Shown here in pieces: positions 5,958 through 6,007 of a stretch of DNA of 6,007 nucleotides (positions are counted from its first letter, which is position 1; each line of letters opens with the position of its first letter). Below the pieces are notes generated by a model. It did no database searches. It was not told where the DNA came from and saw nothing but the letters and a program-made list of their open reading frames with translations. The DNA lies in NCBI GenBank assembly GCA_900556625.1, contig USPQ01000127.1, positions 1 through 6,007 of the forward strand. The letters run 5' to 3'. The translations under genes were made by a program, and so were the position numbers. This DNA is from an uncultured Bacteroides sp. GTDB lineage: Bacteria > Bacteroidota > Bacteroidia > Bacteroidales > Bacteroidaceae.

Positions 5958-6007
5958 TTATTTAACCGGAATATAACCGCTCTTTTTTATAATGTCCTGT
6001 CCGTCGG
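5958..6007 (-). CDS. C-terminal end of an upstream gene, possibly a PstS-like substrate-binding protein (cut by window edge)
   Basis: Reading the minus strand from the window edge, one frame gives DGQDIIKKSGYIPVK followed by TAA (stop at 5958-5960). Only 15 complete codons are visible. The pattern GQ-[DE]-I-[IV]-K-K-x-G-[YF]-[IV]-P-[VL] is what I know from the C-termini of phosphate-type (PstS-like) periplasmic substrate-binding proteins, where the final strand follows a helix beginning at SxxGQ. That is suggestive but rests on a very short segment, and an out-of-frame chance reading cannot be fully excluded. The stop is 50 nt before the glnS start, on the same strand, so some read-through into glnS is possible. 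Confidence 0.5.
   Translation of the reverse strand, partial: DGQDIIKKSGYIPVK

Overview
The window looks like an ordinary chromosomal stretch from a Bacteroides-type gut anaerobe (order Bacteroidales, probably the B. thetaiotaomicron/ovatus/fragilis group). The reasons are the DUF4494 protein, which I know mainly from this order; A/T-rich start regions without a clear Shine-Dalgarno sequence; two exact matches to the Bacteroides -7 promoter element TAnnTTTG; and housekeeping proteins with Bacteroidetes-like sequence. The species call is inference. I see no mobile element, CRISPR array, tRNA or rRNA.

Layout, left to right. Bases 1-140 (minus) hold the first 46 codons of a YggS/PLPBP-type pyridoxal-phosphate homeostasis protein. 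Its start directly abuts the stop of a DUF4494 gene (141-620, minus), so the two are very likely co-transcribed from a promoter around 664-671. A six-helix DUF308/HdeD-like membrane protein follows (704-1267, minus). A 135-bp divergent intergenic region separates it from tpx (1403-1900, plus), an atypical 2-Cys thiol peroxidase with both catalytic cysteines. The tpx gene converges on the next operon, and the gap between them holds a long, near-perfect inverted repeat (1926-1995) that could end transcription from both sides.

The right half is a three-gene minus-strand unit transcribed right to left: glnS (5907-4165), a 490-residue TPR protein (4153-2681) and a DedA/VTT-domain membrane protein (2647-2009). 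The gaps are only 11 and 33 nt. A -7 box lies just upstream of glnS, immediately after the stop of another minus-strand gene. Only the last 15 codons of that gene are in the window, and they resemble the C-terminus of a PstS-like substrate-binding protein.

Functionally the window combines translation (GlnRS), envelope lipid handling (DedA), peroxide defence (Tpx), possible stress-related membrane function (HdeD-like), cofactor homeostasis (YggS) and two proteins of unknown role (TPR, DUF4494). I found no convincing new multi-gene system. The points most worth a second look are the inverted repeat with its 10-bp internal periodicity, the internal duplication in DUF4494, a four-cysteine cluster in the GlnRS C-terminal barrel, and an in-frame 9-bp tandem repeat at the TPR protein's C-terminus.
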